From Neoscytalidium dimidiatum (lineage: Eukaryota; Ascomycota; Dothideomycetes; Botryosphaeriales; Botryosphaeriaceae), in the NCBI GenBank assembly GCA_037367355.1, contig CM074702.1, forward strand, positions 2,604,001 to 2,668,000: a DNA stretch of 64,000 nucleotides, written 5' to 3'. A program made the position numbers and the translations under genes. The notes beneath the pieces are model-generated. The model saw only the letters and a list, made by a program, of their open reading frames with translations, had not been told where the DNA came from and searched no databases. Numbering within the stretch: the first letter of the stretch is position 1; every line of letters starts with the position of its first letter. Shown in pieces: positions 10,301-19,467 of the stretch.

Positions 10301-11713
10301 GAGCCGTTCTCTGAGATTCAGAGGCGCAAGGACTTCGGAATTGGACTGGCCGCCCACGCGGATGATACTTTCCACCCCCTCGTCTTGCAGTTTCTCCAGG
10401 AGACTGTCCAACGTCTGGTTCTTGTAGCTGACGCAGATGATCGGACCCAGGCCGCGACTTGGCAGGCTTTGAAGAAGAGTGCGAATTATTGCGACGGCGG
10501 TGTAGCTCTTGCCCGTGCCAGGGGGCCCCTGGATCGGCGCAACGCAGTTTTGGAGAGCGAACAGTAGCGCCCTGCTCTGGCCGCCGTCGAGGTTAGAGTT
10601 CGCTTGTAGGTAGTCGGGATCAAAAGTCGACGAAGGACCAAGAGGGATGCTTGGAGCTCCCTTCATGGTAGCACCAATATCGAAGCGGAAGCCATTCGCG
10701 GTAGCATACCTTGGAGGCGGCACCTGCACCGGTTGCGGAAGTCCTGATGGCTCTAAGAACTTGGCGAGTCGAGTGTTGGCGCTCAGGCTCATCAGTTGTA
10801 GAGCTCTAAGGTGGGGGACCGAGACCCAGGGTGCGAAAGACGGGAACTCCAGCAGGGTCCAATTCTTGCTGGAAATCTTATCGTTTGAGCACTCAAGAAG
10901 GAGATCAATATAGCGATCATCCTGGTCGAAAGGCCGTAGGTAGATCGTGACCATGTCCCCGCCGTACTGGTTCTTGACGAGGGAAGTGTCGCCGTAGTGT
11001 CCAACGAAGGCAAAGAGAGGGTCATTCCGCGCGTCTAGTATGCAAACAAGAGAATCGTGCTGAAACCCTTTCCTACTCAGCCACCATTCGTACCGCTCTA
11101 CCTCGTCGTATCGCAGGGCCTCCAGGGGTTGGCGGAACTGCACAGAGAACACCACGCCACCACGGGGATCGAAAGACAGTAGCGCGTCGATATGTACATT
11201 ATTGTACACTTTGAACTCGTTCGTTTTATGCTCACTGTTCTCTGCTGGCTGGCCCAGGTAGCGCCTGACGGCGTCTCTGATCAGGCCCACGGTATCCTCC
11301 CGATAGAGGCGGAATTGGCGGTCCACTAGCCCCTGCAGGCCCTGCTTGTGCCAGGTCCTAGGGTCGTTGACGGGCAGATACTCTGGCCTCACCGAGAACA
11401 GTTCCTCTCTGGTAGGCATGATATCAATCTTGTTGATGTCCTGGTGGTCGTTATTGTGTCGGGGTCCTCTGTTGGAGAGGTGACCGGGCCCGTCGCTGCC
11501 GGCTGAGGAACTAGCCCCTAGTGTACTCATGGCGCCAGGGCCTGAGGAGGTGGAGTCTATGCTTAGCAGATTGTCTGGAGGGTCTTGGAAATCTCCAAGA
11601 TCATCCGCTGGGTCGTGGCAGATATCTGGCTGTGGCTGGACGCCGGACTCGTCCTGGTCCGGAGCCGTGAGGCGGCCTGCAACAGCGGGCTCAAAGGGCG
11701 TGAACTTTGACAT
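7328..11713 (-). CDS. NFX1/ZNFX1-type SF1 RNA helicase with NF-X1 zinc fingers
   Basis: A single open frame of 1461 aa from ATG 11713. Superfamily 1 (UPF1-like) helicase motifs: Walker A GPPGTGKS near residue 395, motif II VVVEEAGCMAEA near 576, GDHFQLRP soon after, motif III-like LDTQYRMHP near 648, and motif V VDSFQGEEADIIVLSLVRSN near 795. From about 890 to 1060 there are NF-X1-type Cys/His repeats (CGKFLPCGHDCPDFCH, CTRTLACGHLCTLDCG, CGRLLPCGHHCLAPCH). Near 1375-1390 is an RZ-like finger (CASGHYYCFA...CAEC). The family contains animal ZNFX1 and fungal helicases linked to RNA silencing; a role in RNA surveillance or RNAi is inference. The region around 1060-1370 is Ala/Arg/Glu-rich and less typical, with a Gln tract encoded by a CTG run. 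Absence of introns contrasts with its neighbours; a small C-terminal intron cannot be excluded. Confidence 0.9.
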   Translation of the reverse strand: MSKFTPFEPAVAGRLTAPDQDESGVQPQPDICHDPADDLGDFQDPPDNLLSIDSTSSGPGAMSTLGASSSAGSDGPGHLSNRGPRHNNDHQDINKIDIMPTREELFSVRPEYLPVNDPRTWHKQGLQGLVDRQFRLYREDTVGLIRDAVRRYLGQPAENSEHKTNEFKVYNNVHIDALLSFDPRGGVVFSVQFRQPLEALRYDEVERYEWWLSRKGFQHDSLVCILDARNDPLFAFVGHYGDTSLVKNQYGGDMVTIYLRPFDQDDRYIDLLLECSNDKISSKNWTLLEFPSFAPWVSVPHLRALQLMSLSANTRLAKFLEPSGLPQPVQVPPPRYATANGFRFDIGATMKGAPSIPLGPSSTFDPDYLQANSNLDGGQSRALLFALQNCVAPIQGPPGTGKSYTAVAIIRTLLQSLPSRGLGPIICVSYKNQTLDSLLEKLQDEGVESIIRVGGQSNSEVLAPLNLRERLRQASPSAEEQIAMQKALRGLHTIIEGFGEKLDQLPGSDYDRDSLTVSIKATVKSWWNAVKRFTQARELRPLNMLRTARVVGVTVSGLAHRRRLFERLEPKIVVVEEAGCMAEAHALAAITPSVQHCIFIGDHFQLRPRANRAMFDSAWNPAARQFGVDVSLLERLINSGLPCSTLDTQYRMHPLISSLCKQTLYPSLQDAAEVKHLPPITAMAERISWLDHDERDNLLSEGPARSAMSVVNEFEVEMTAGLVKHLLSQDGISPGDIAIVTPYAGQAARIQQRLRARYMVQAMFSRVQRDSAAEHSSVMSKVTASDCIRIATVDSFQGEEADIIVLSLVRSNPNSTMGFVKSPNRAVVALSRARRGMYIFGSVRTLRTAPFWDQVISVLNQTNSIGNALQIQCPRHSQNPRIRISRPEDFSMLCPRGGCTIKCGKFLPCGHDCPDFCHSESAHINTHCRQPCTRTLACGHLCTLDCGSKCSEVCQVLVGDRTPLLPCGHNAPSGLMCFRYERLDILHNQCEEAVTIALPCGHTLDRPCYDRARPVCTSACGRLLPCGHHCLAPCHNPDACPPCMAPCNWACQHQTCAQGCSDICIPCLSPDCAEHLEPGTRKFVREARRHYLCLASSAAREMQALDSSLSSAPQDVAERLATPGTSLVSDSKNAHVKAIRRLAGANGRYKAISRIVSRLHKDLHPAVTREGAIQQAWDALSAQQQQQQQSRDLTHPSPQLQELLLVLILGMRLELAVVSDFLALRSRAGAAAATATAASTLVLDFSDCRRRAARYFDVATARGLAALAVEADVLWAQWAVLERRAPVAAADAAAAERVRAEAKERLERAEGALDPVQGVGAFMDAEQGLGLQEEIEGADEALAGQGALGVTTGVLTAGFVAGVGALERRMKDGRWRMCASGHYYCFAAKTAEECAECGGEGVDAEGMEGVVETGGAAQGKWMSRIPLVRTADFYFRTRHSRTWLIDCRRLSSTVRLEALKR

Positions 11714-12286
11714 GGCTTATGTCGGGTGTGTTAGCGAGTGGAAGAGGTGTGCGTGTGTGTATGAATAGAAGTGGCGCCGGAGATGGAAAGAGGAGAGTGT
11801 GCGGGAGGAGTTGATGGAAATATAAACAGCACGGGGGCAGCCGTCGGAGCAGCCCGTAGAACAGCCGGCCAGTCATTGTAAACAGTTAGTAGAATAGCAG
11901 GCAATAGCGTAGCACAGTGACTGTTGTTCAGAAAAGTGAATGTGTGTGATGTGAAACTCACGGAGGGGCATGCGGAGGTTGGCGGTCACTTGATTATGGC
12001 TCGGGGACGATGGAACACAATGGGAAACCTTGATGCTGGTGGACAGTAGTCTTCCGATTCACTTTGAAAACGTATTCCATCAAGTTGTAGCTTGCTTATT
12101 TCTCCCATTCCGCACCGCCGTCATTTGCAGAGGCGGCCGGTGTTAATGCGGACGCTGCCGCTCAACTACGCACGAAATCAGCAGCCTGCTCATTTGTGAT
12201 CGTGCCTCATCCGGCAAGCGCTGCATGTAAAGAAACAGGGCGCTATGAGAGCTCATGGCTGCGCAGAGCAAAGTAGAAGAGCCACC
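11714..12286. other. Intergenic between helicase start and capping-protein end
   Basis: Presumed promoter of the helicase (minus strand) and 3' flank of the capping protein gene. A (tgtg)n-like patch lies at 11745-11760. Nothing else is recognised. Confidence 0.5.
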
Positions 12287-13316
12287 TTACCTCCTCGAGC
12301 TCCCGCCGCCAATATCTTGTCCCAGTTTGTAACCGCTAATTTTCTCCCACTCGATCTTCTGCCTCGTGATGGGTAGCTGCCTGCGCAAGCCCTTGAATGC
12401 ACCCTCGCTGAGACTCGCAAATGCCCGGTTCAGATCCTCCTGATACTTCCTCTCCGCTGCGGCAATGGCACGCACGACCTCCGAGGCGGCGGTACCTACG
12501 TTGGAGGAACTCACGGGCTTCTCCGTCAGCATGCGCACGTTGCCGTCCTCGTAATAATGCACGTCGACCTTGATGGTACCAGACAGGCTGCCGCCCGCCG
12601 GATCCACGAGGTACGTGCTGCGCCAACGGCCGTTCCAGAAGTTGTTAGGCGAGTATTTGTTCGACACAAGCACAATGGCGAGCTTCGAGTCCGACTCGGT
12701 CGGGTAGACTCCCAGCGCGGCCGCTGGGTAGTGCTCCGCGGCATGGGCTGTCAGGGCCTTGAGCAGCGACTTGACCAGGTCGGCGTGCGGCGACTCTAGC
12801 ACATGCGACTGGACATCCGACGCCTTGCCGGTGACGTGGTCGAAGGCGAAGGAGCTCGACGACGAGACATCGTAGTAACGGTTGTCACCGAGGGAGTTGT
12901 AGGGGCTGACGACGACCTGTTTCGTAGCTTCTGCGTCAGCGCTGACATGGAAGCCATCTCATGCAGAAAGGTATGCCTGATGTTCCAACAACTACGGCCA
13001 GAATCTCACATACGAACTCGCTGCCGCCGGGAAGCTTGGTCGTCGTAAACTGCTCCTCATTGTACTTCCGGAACGCGGGGGCCAAGGAGGAAACATCGTC
13101 GTTGCCCGTTATGGATTTGATAGCTACGTGTAGGACGCATATGAGCACTGAGGCACTACAGGAAGGGGATTCGGGCGGGCGTGCTAACCGGCGGTGACGT
13201 TGGAGAGCTGTAGGCTGGTTAGCTGCGGAGTGACGGAGGGGCAGCGGGGTGCGACCAACCTCTCCTGGCGGAGCAGACTCGATAAAGGAGCTCAATGCCT
13301 CCGTGCTTGCTGCCAT
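12287..13316 (-). CDS. cap1: F-actin-capping protein subunit alpha
   Basis: Alpha subunit of the CapZ heterodimer, which caps barbed ends of actin filaments. Exons on the minus strand: 13316-13260, 13207-13189 (only 19 nt), 13123-13014 and 12916-12287; joined 271 aa, the normal family length (about 260-290). The spliced N-terminus reads SSFIESAPPGE then LSNVTA then IKSIT, typical of the family. The C-terminal half contains the diagnostic NNFWNGRWRSTYLV and KVDVHYYEDGNVRM. Donors are gttggt, gttagc and gtatgt; acceptors are ctacag, cgtag and aacag. The stop codon lies in ggtaagg, which also looks like a donor, so a short further exon cannot be fully excluded. It acts with a beta subunit not present in this window. 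Confidence 0.93.
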
Positions 13317-13727
13317 GGTGCGGGCCTGTATGAGGGGCGAAGGTGCAGGCGTAGTAGAGAGGTCGGGGGAGGTCAGGGATGCAGCTGTGTTGTTGTCGTT
13401 GCGGGAGATCGTCGCGGGGTCGGCGGTGGTGTTGAACAACCCCCGGCTGCCGCCGCAAGGACCAACAGCCCGCCCGCCTTTACTGTAGCACCGCGGCCGT
13501 CACCCATGCAGCTACTGTAAGCCGGCGTCAAGCATGCATGTGTTACAGACTGGAAATAAGTAGATTACGAGTCCTGTCGAACTATGAAATAAACACTGCA
13601 AGGTGAGGATATCGTCCCGTTACCGCCCCGGTCAAATCCCGGTCCTAAACGCCGTATGTGTTGTGTGTCCCGTGCCTCATTCCCGCGATTCCATACTCGT
13701 ACAAAGCTCAGGACGTAGCATACGTGA
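13317..13727. other. Intergenic
   Basis: Between the capping-protein start and the end of the next minus-strand gene. No ORF or repeat of note. Confidence 0.5.
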
Positions 13728-15875
13728 TCACTCAATGCTCATCTTCATCAGCCCGTCGTTGGTATCTGTCATGCCTTGCAGGCCAACCCTTTTCGGCCCA
13801 AGGCTCGGCGTCACACTCATCGTGCTACCTCCACTATTGGATCTTTCACCTGAAGCATGGCCGCCGGAAGGACCGCCGTTCGTGATCGAACCTTCCCTGC
13901 TCGTCTTGGTTGCAGCCCACATGCCCTCCCTCTGCTGAGGAGATTGTGACAACACGGGACTGTTGGTGACGCTCAAGCCTGGGGACACCGCGCGACGCTT
14001 GATGGAATTCACGTCGAAGTCGTCGTCTCTACGACGCTTTTTCTTCAGGCCTTCTGCTGCGGTTGGCGGCACCATCGGCTGCGGCGTGGACCCGCGGGAC
14101 ATCGAGTCGTCCTTGCTGGGCTCAGAGGTCGACATCCTGTGCCTATACTGTGCCATAGAAGCGACCGGAGAGTCCATGTTGATGTCGTCGCTAATAGCAG
14201 ATGAACTACCGCGGGGAAGAAAAGGAGGGGGTGGCGTGTGCATGCCGCCTTCCTGGCTGCTCCACGACGGCCTCTCGCCGCTCTTCCACGGTTGTAGGTT
14301 GAAGGCTCCAAACAGGCCTTTCCCGCTCGCCGCCGCAGCGACCTCCATGTCCATCCCACCGTCTTCTGGTATATCCTCGAGGTCATTTAGGCCGGGCACG
14401 GTGGGTAGGAGGCTCGGCGAAGAGTTTGCGGTGATGGACCCTTCGCGGCCGGGTGTGGAGGTGGTGTCGCTCTCGCGGACCTGGCGGATGATCTCGGCTT
14501 CTCGCTTGACCTCGCTGTCGACGGGCGCGCTCTCCTCGAGCAACTCTGCACGGATGCGACCGAACTGCCTCGACTTGGGCTGCGAGCAAGTTAGCAGACG
14601 CGGGCATGTATGACGTCAGGCAGCTCTTACCAGGAGATTTCCACGGCGGACGACGGTGCGGCGGACGACGCCTGGGGTGGTGGGGGCCGGCATGCCCGCC
14701 TCGTCGCCGCTGTCGTTGCCGGAGGAGATGGTGAGGTCGTTCGCGACCATGCTCAAGCTCTCGCGCCTAGACCCCGCTTTTCTCATCACGGCCTCGCGCG
14801 CAAAGTACCCGCCGTTGGATCCGTCGAACGGCTTGCCCGCGGGTGGCGACCCGGGGCCTGGACTCGCGATAGAGCTGTGGCCGCTCGCGCTGCTTGAGCT
14901 CTTCCTGCTTCGCACCTTCTTCAAGCGGTTTCTTTGTATCTGTAGGAAGTTCGGGCCGCTAGGCGAAAAGCCGCCAGACCAGACGCCACCAGGGCTGGAC
15001 ACGTTCGGCGGGGCGCCAAAAGGCGTTCCGGCATTCTTGTCGAGCTTGAGGGCGTGGGGCGTCATGACCATGGGGTCGTCGTTGTCGTCGGGATCCATGG
15101 GATCGTCGTCGTCGGAGTCGCTGTCCGAGGACTCGGAGCCCAGCATGTTGACGCTCCCAAGCGAGCTGGACACGACGCTCTTCTCCTGGTGGTGGTGGTT
15201 GTGGTGCATGCCGGGCCAGCGGGTGTGGTCGCTGTGCGGTGGATCGAGGGTGAAGGCGCCCAGGTTGTTGGCCTTTCGCTGCGGGATCATCATGCCCTTC
15301 TGGGTGATGGTCGGCGAGGAGTCAGGCGACGACTGCTCCGCCAGCGTCGAGTGGTGCAGATTCGTACATGCGCGCGCGAAATCGAGGCCCCGCGAGTGTC
15401 GGGGCAGGACGGTGGCGGGGGTGCCGTAGGTGTCGCGCGCGTCGAGCTGGGGCGACAGAGGAACGCGGCTGAGCTGGGTGGGAGTCTGGAGGCCGAGAGT
15501 CGGATCACGCGGGGGCATCTGCAGCGACAGGCCGCGAGCTAGGAAATCCGGTCGTCGCGGCGTGCGCGGGTTGTTGCTGAGGGTTGCATCGTCCTTGGAC
15601 TCGCGTTTCGACACGATCTTGGGCGACGGCGAGAGCTTGGGGGCCTGCGAGTCCGAGAGCGACCGGTTCTTGGAAGGCGACGCGGACGGCGTCCTTTCGT
15701 CCTGGAACGCAGAGCTGAGCCCACCCTGCTCGCCCGCGCCATGATCGCGCTGCTCGCGCTGCTCGGAGCTGCTGGAGGCGCCCTGCCCACTGAAGGAGCC
15801 AGCGAGCATCGCTTGGACCGACGGTTGCGTCATGGAGCTGTTCTTCGACGTGGGCGAAATGCCTTCGGCGTCCAT
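13728..15875 (-). CDS. Ser/Pro-rich protein with acidic stretch and nuclear-localisation-like motif, unknown function
   Basis: Two exons, 15875-14631 and 14579-13728, joined across a clean 51-nt intron (gtaaga..ctcgcag); 698 aa. Mostly low-complexity and disordered in appearance: many SP/TP sites, a Ser/Asp run (SDSDSDDDDPMDPDD) around residue 260, and a basic cluster (KKKRRR...SIKRR) near residue 600. The stretch spanning the splice junction (VVRRGNLLPKSRQFGRIRAELLEESAPVDSEV in two halves) is the most ordered part and keeps frame, which supports the model. It is probably a nuclear phosphoprotein regulated by proline-directed kinases; that is inference. I do not recognise the family. Confidence 0.78.
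14610..14617. promoter_or_regulatory. CRE-like palindrome inside an intron
   Basis: A perfect 8-bp palindrome tgacgtca, the consensus for ATF/CREB bZIP factors, inside the intron of the Ser/Pro-rich gene. Its function is unproven; an 8-mer occurs by chance about once per 65 kb. Confidence 0.3.
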
Positions 15876-16528
15876 TCTCGGCGTATGCTGCTACCGGAGC
15901 GAGTAGTACCTTGCACGGCTTGCATTGAAGGGCATAGCGGCATCTTAAGGGTGATAATGGAAGGCTGGGCGCGCGGAGGGGAAGCAGTGGGAGTCGGAGT
16001 CCTGCCGTGGATCGCCAGCACGTGACGCGGACCGTGGTTATGCTGGAACGGCTCATTGATCAACCAGACAAACGCCTCTGTGTCCCACTCGAGCGACCTG
16101 CGATTGTTTCATCTGCCTGAATGCTACCGCCGCCTTGCCCTTGAGAATCCGCCCGTCGCGTCCTCCCCAGCACATGTCTGCATAGCCGCCAGCAACCCAA
16201 CCCTGCTAGGTAGAAGTGTAAGCGAGCCCAAAGATAGCATGCGGGCGAGTTGGACCTTGCTCCGAGCACGCAGCCCCTCTACCCCGGCCCGCCGCTGGCT
16301 TAAAAGAAAGACGAAGCAAGATGGCAGATCAGCCGGCAAAAGTATTGTAGCCGGGCGCCGTTCTTTGCGCATTGTTCCCCCGGGCAGATTCCACTGCGAG
16401 ATTGCCGGCCACTGCGGCAGCCAGAGCAGGGACCATCGGGAGAGGCATGGCCAGTGTAACGCGTGGATCCAATGACGAGACGACCCATACGCGCCGTTGT
16501 AATGTGACAGCCCCGATGATGTCTCGCA
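15876..16528. other. Intergenic
   Basis: Upstream of the Ser/Pro-rich gene and downstream of the next minus-strand gene. No coding sequence with protein-like features. Confidence 0.5.
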
Positions 16529-18295
16529 CTACGACTGGATGATCTCCGCGACGTGTTCCACATCATCCATGGTAGCCTCCCAGATGCTGACAATCATCAA
16601 CTTCCACGATGTGCCCTCGCGCCTGAGCTTTCCCACGCTGCGGCAAATCAGAGGACGGTCTGGCCGCTCCAGGAATCTGCCGCAGTCGCGTTCGAACAGT
16701 TCAACGCCCTTCCAGGACTCGTAGGTTCCTTCGATGTACGGCGGCCGATCGTGAAATAGATCCATGAGGGTGAAGTGCTGCTTGGCGGAACGCGGTTCTC
16801 GGAATGACCAGCGGACCCTCGCGTACAGCTCGACGAGAACCGATCGGTGCTCGCGTACTGCCTGGCTGCCTACATTCAGAGCCTCACCAATGCGGAAACA
16901 CGTTCGGAGAGAGAGAGTGGCGGAAACCCCGATAATTGACGGTCGGTCTGTGACGCGAGCGGGGAAAGGCGGTCTCAGGATCGGCTTCATAGCGGGAATA
17001 TTCAAGTCTGCAGTCGCGATTTCGGTTGGCGCAAGTGCTACGGGAGACGCTCGCACCTTTGGGATATTGCTAGAGACTTGGTTCAGAATTGTGGCAGAGT
17101 CCATACTTGCCGGCCCTTGCTCGAGCGTGTTGAGATCGTCGGATCCCAAGACGCTCAAATCATCGTCGAAGGCACCATCCTCCCGAGGTCGCACCTCGCC
17201 ATTGAGGAGGTAGCTTGACTTCTGTGATACGGCGGTTGGGGACGATGGTCCGCTCGATTGTGGCTTCAAGCTCGTCCTTGTGGTATCTTCCAAGCAGCGA
17301 ATCAGATCCGCCTCTGATAGGTCATCATAAAATATGTCGAAATCTTCAATCGCATTATTGTTGTACGCCAAGCCACCGCTGAAGCCAGCAGTCGTTGCAT
17401 CTATATTCCGCTGCTGCGTAGTAAGGTCGCCGGGATAGTCAAGATCATCTAGAGTTTCTTCAACAACACTACCGAGACCCGAGCTCCTTGATGGCTTGCG
17501 GTTTCCTCCCTCGATTTTGGTAGCTCTGCAAAGCGTCTGGTCTTGAGTGGCTGTTTCAGTGAAATTTCTGGGCTCCAAGAAGCTATCAGCAGGTCTGTTT
17601 GGGACATCGAGGTCATAGATGGGAGAGCTGCTGGAAGAACCGTGAGCGTCCTTTCCCGAAAAATTACTTTCTTTCGCGAAAGTCATGCTCGAGATGGGAT
17701 GAGCAGAGACAGTATCCATTGATGTGAGAGGGGCTACTAAAGATATGTTGTCGCGCATGACATTGGTATTAGCACCTTCGAGGTGAGGCGCAGCCAACCT
17801 GTAAGACTTATTGGCAGAGCCGTTGGCTTGCTTTCGGTCATCGACGTCGTTCTGCAGCAACTGCCGGTTTGCAGCAGCCCGAGGGTTGAAGGCAGGGCCC
17901 TGGGGCCTCATTGGCGGGAACGCGCCAGGTCCGGTGATGAGCACGCCTTCTGACATGGCCCGTCTTCCTGCCGTCCTTGAGCGTCCTGAAGAGACCATGC
18001 GCAACGGACTCTGCTGCTTTGCTTCTGTCTCCGAGCTCTTGCCTGTCCGGCGTTTCTTCTTCTGAGGGCTCTCTCCGTGAGACAGGGCAGCTCTTTCGAA
18101 CATTGATTCTTTGCTGCCGGATTTGCCGGATGAAAGATACTCCTTGACCAGCGGATCCCTTCTCCGACGCCGAGCAGCATGAGGGCCTGGATTAGCTGGC
18201 TGAGGCGGAGGATTGACTGGCGACAGCACAGGCTTGGGTGCAGAGGCGTCGTCAAGGCAATTGATTGCAGTGAAGTACGAGCTAGCACCGGCCAT
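16529..18295 (-). CDS. Hypothetical nuclear-looking protein with a conserved-looking C-terminal domain
   Basis: Open frame of 588 aa from the first in-frame ATG at 18295 (the frame is open further upstream but without ATG). The N-terminal 150 residues are basic and carry two NLS-like runs (AARRRRRDP, PQKKKRRTGK). The middle is Ser/Asp-rich and looks disordered. The last 160 residues look folded: PILRPPFPARVTDRPSIIG, TLSLRTCFRIGEALN, VLVELYARVRWSF, FTLMDLFHDRPPYIEGTYE, WKLMIVSIWEATMDDVEHV. The alternation of short hydrophobic strands would suit a beta-barrel such as an OB fold, but this is only a guess. No family name can be given. A non-coding or very short first exon upstream is possible. 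Confidence 0.7.
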   Translation of the reverse strand: MAGASSYFTAINCLDDASAPKPVLSPVNPPPQPANPGPHAARRRRRDPLVKEYLSSGKSGSKESMFERAALSHGESPQKKKRRTGKSSETEAKQQSPLRMVSSGRSRTAGRRAMSEGVLITGPGAFPPMRPQGPAFNPRAAANRQLLQNDVDDRKQANGSANKSYRLAAPHLEGANTNVMRDNISLVAPLTSMDTVSAHPISSMTFAKESNFSGKDAHGSSSSSPIYDLDVPNRPADSFLEPRNFTETATQDQTLCRATKIEGGNRKPSRSSGLGSVVEETLDDLDYPGDLTTQQRNIDATTAGFSGGLAYNNNAIEDFDIFYDDLSEADLIRCLEDTTRTSLKPQSSGPSSPTAVSQKSSYLLNGEVRPREDGAFDDDLSVLGSDDLNTLEQGPASMDSATILNQVSSNIPKVRASPVALAPTEIATADLNIPAMKPILRPPFPARVTDRPSIIGVSATLSLRTCFRIGEALNVGSQAVREHRSVLVELYARVRWSFREPRSAKQHFTLMDLFHDRPPYIEGTYESWKGVELFERDCGRFLERPDRPLICRSVGKLRREGTSWKLMIVSIWEATMDDVEHVAEIIQS

Positions 18296-19467
18296 TTCGC
18301 GGGGATCGTAAGTTACGAGCGATTGACACCTCAATGCACGAAGCGATAAGAGACGGCAGCATCGGGAGAGCCGGCGTGCAGGCAGGACGTGCGATCAGCA
18401 GCGGAGGGACCAGCGGCTGCAGGGCGGCCGGAAGGGCAGCCGACCTGCAGGGCCGTTGGCTGGAGGGTCTCGGTACCTTGCTTGAAGAGGGCTGGTTCAG
18501 CGGAGCGCAGGCTGAAATGGCGTGAGTGGTGAGGTTGTGAGACGTGCACGGCCAATGTGCGGGGAGAGTGAAGGACGGAGGCAGCGCTGGAGCTGCGGCG
18601 CCGGGCGATGACGGGAGCGCTCACATTGGCCGTAGGCCTATGGTGGGGCAGCCCGCAGCCCGCAGCCCGCAGCCCGCAGCCCGCAGCCAGCCCAGCTTCA
18701 GCGCGCCCAGGTGCTCGCAGCCCGAAACATCAACACCAGGGACGTCATATCCGATCTCCTGCCGAGCCCGAAATCCTTTCCCGCCGCCGTCCAGTCCCCT
18801 TCGCTCCCGTTGCTGCAGTCCGCTCTCCCCAGCCTCACCCGCCCGCCTCCGCCGTCCCCGCCGGCATCGACGTCAACATCCACGCCGACGCCGACGCCGA
18901 GGTTGACCTCTCGCTGCGCACGCGACTGCTGCAGCCTGCCGCTCGAAGGCACCGTCATTCACGAAGGCAAGCCCCTCCATTTGCTGCTCATTCTGCGCGA
19001 GGGTGCGCCGGCTGATGCCCGTTGATGTCCGGCTGCGACATCTGCGCTCACTCTTCGCCGCTCGCACCCGCGCTGCATCGCCTTGCCCTTCTTGCATGAG
19101 ACGCTGACGGACTGCGGCTCCAGAGTGGGCGGCCGACCCAAAGCAGATTTCTCCCACCGGTCGGGCCAGTTCCCTTTGGCTACACGTGTGCGAGGGGCCC
19201 GACTGCTTCTTCCTCGCCATGTTTAGCGGCTCGGTGAGTTGCTCCCTCCGGACCCTCCGCCCTCCACCCTCCACCCTCTGCCCACAAGCTCGTCCCGCGA
19301 TGGGCCCCGTCTGTTCAGCATGCGCATTGTCGTGTTGCAGCGTTTGCACGGGGGTGTGCCGCCTTCATGATCTGCTCTTTCAACACTATCAATAGCGAGT
19401 CATGCTATGATCCGCACTGGGTCCTCAACTTCATTTCCAACCCTGCTCCTTAACCTCCTTTCCAACG
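18296..19467. other. Divergent intergenic region (hypothetical gene / LSB5-like)
   Basis: About 1.2 kb between two divergently transcribed genes. It holds a heptanucleotide tandem repeat at 18648-18690 and CCGACG-type repeats near 18880-18900. Several long frames on the minus strand are low-complexity artefacts. Confidence 0.55.
18648..18690. repeat. Heptanucleotide tandem repeat (gcagccc)n
   Basis: About six head-to-tail copies of gcagccc, located in the divergent promoter region. Confidence 0.95.

Noticed and set aside
13600..13660. tRNA T-arm-like sequence (ggtcaaatcc)
   Set aside because: No acceptor stem, D-arm or anticodon arm can be folded around it.
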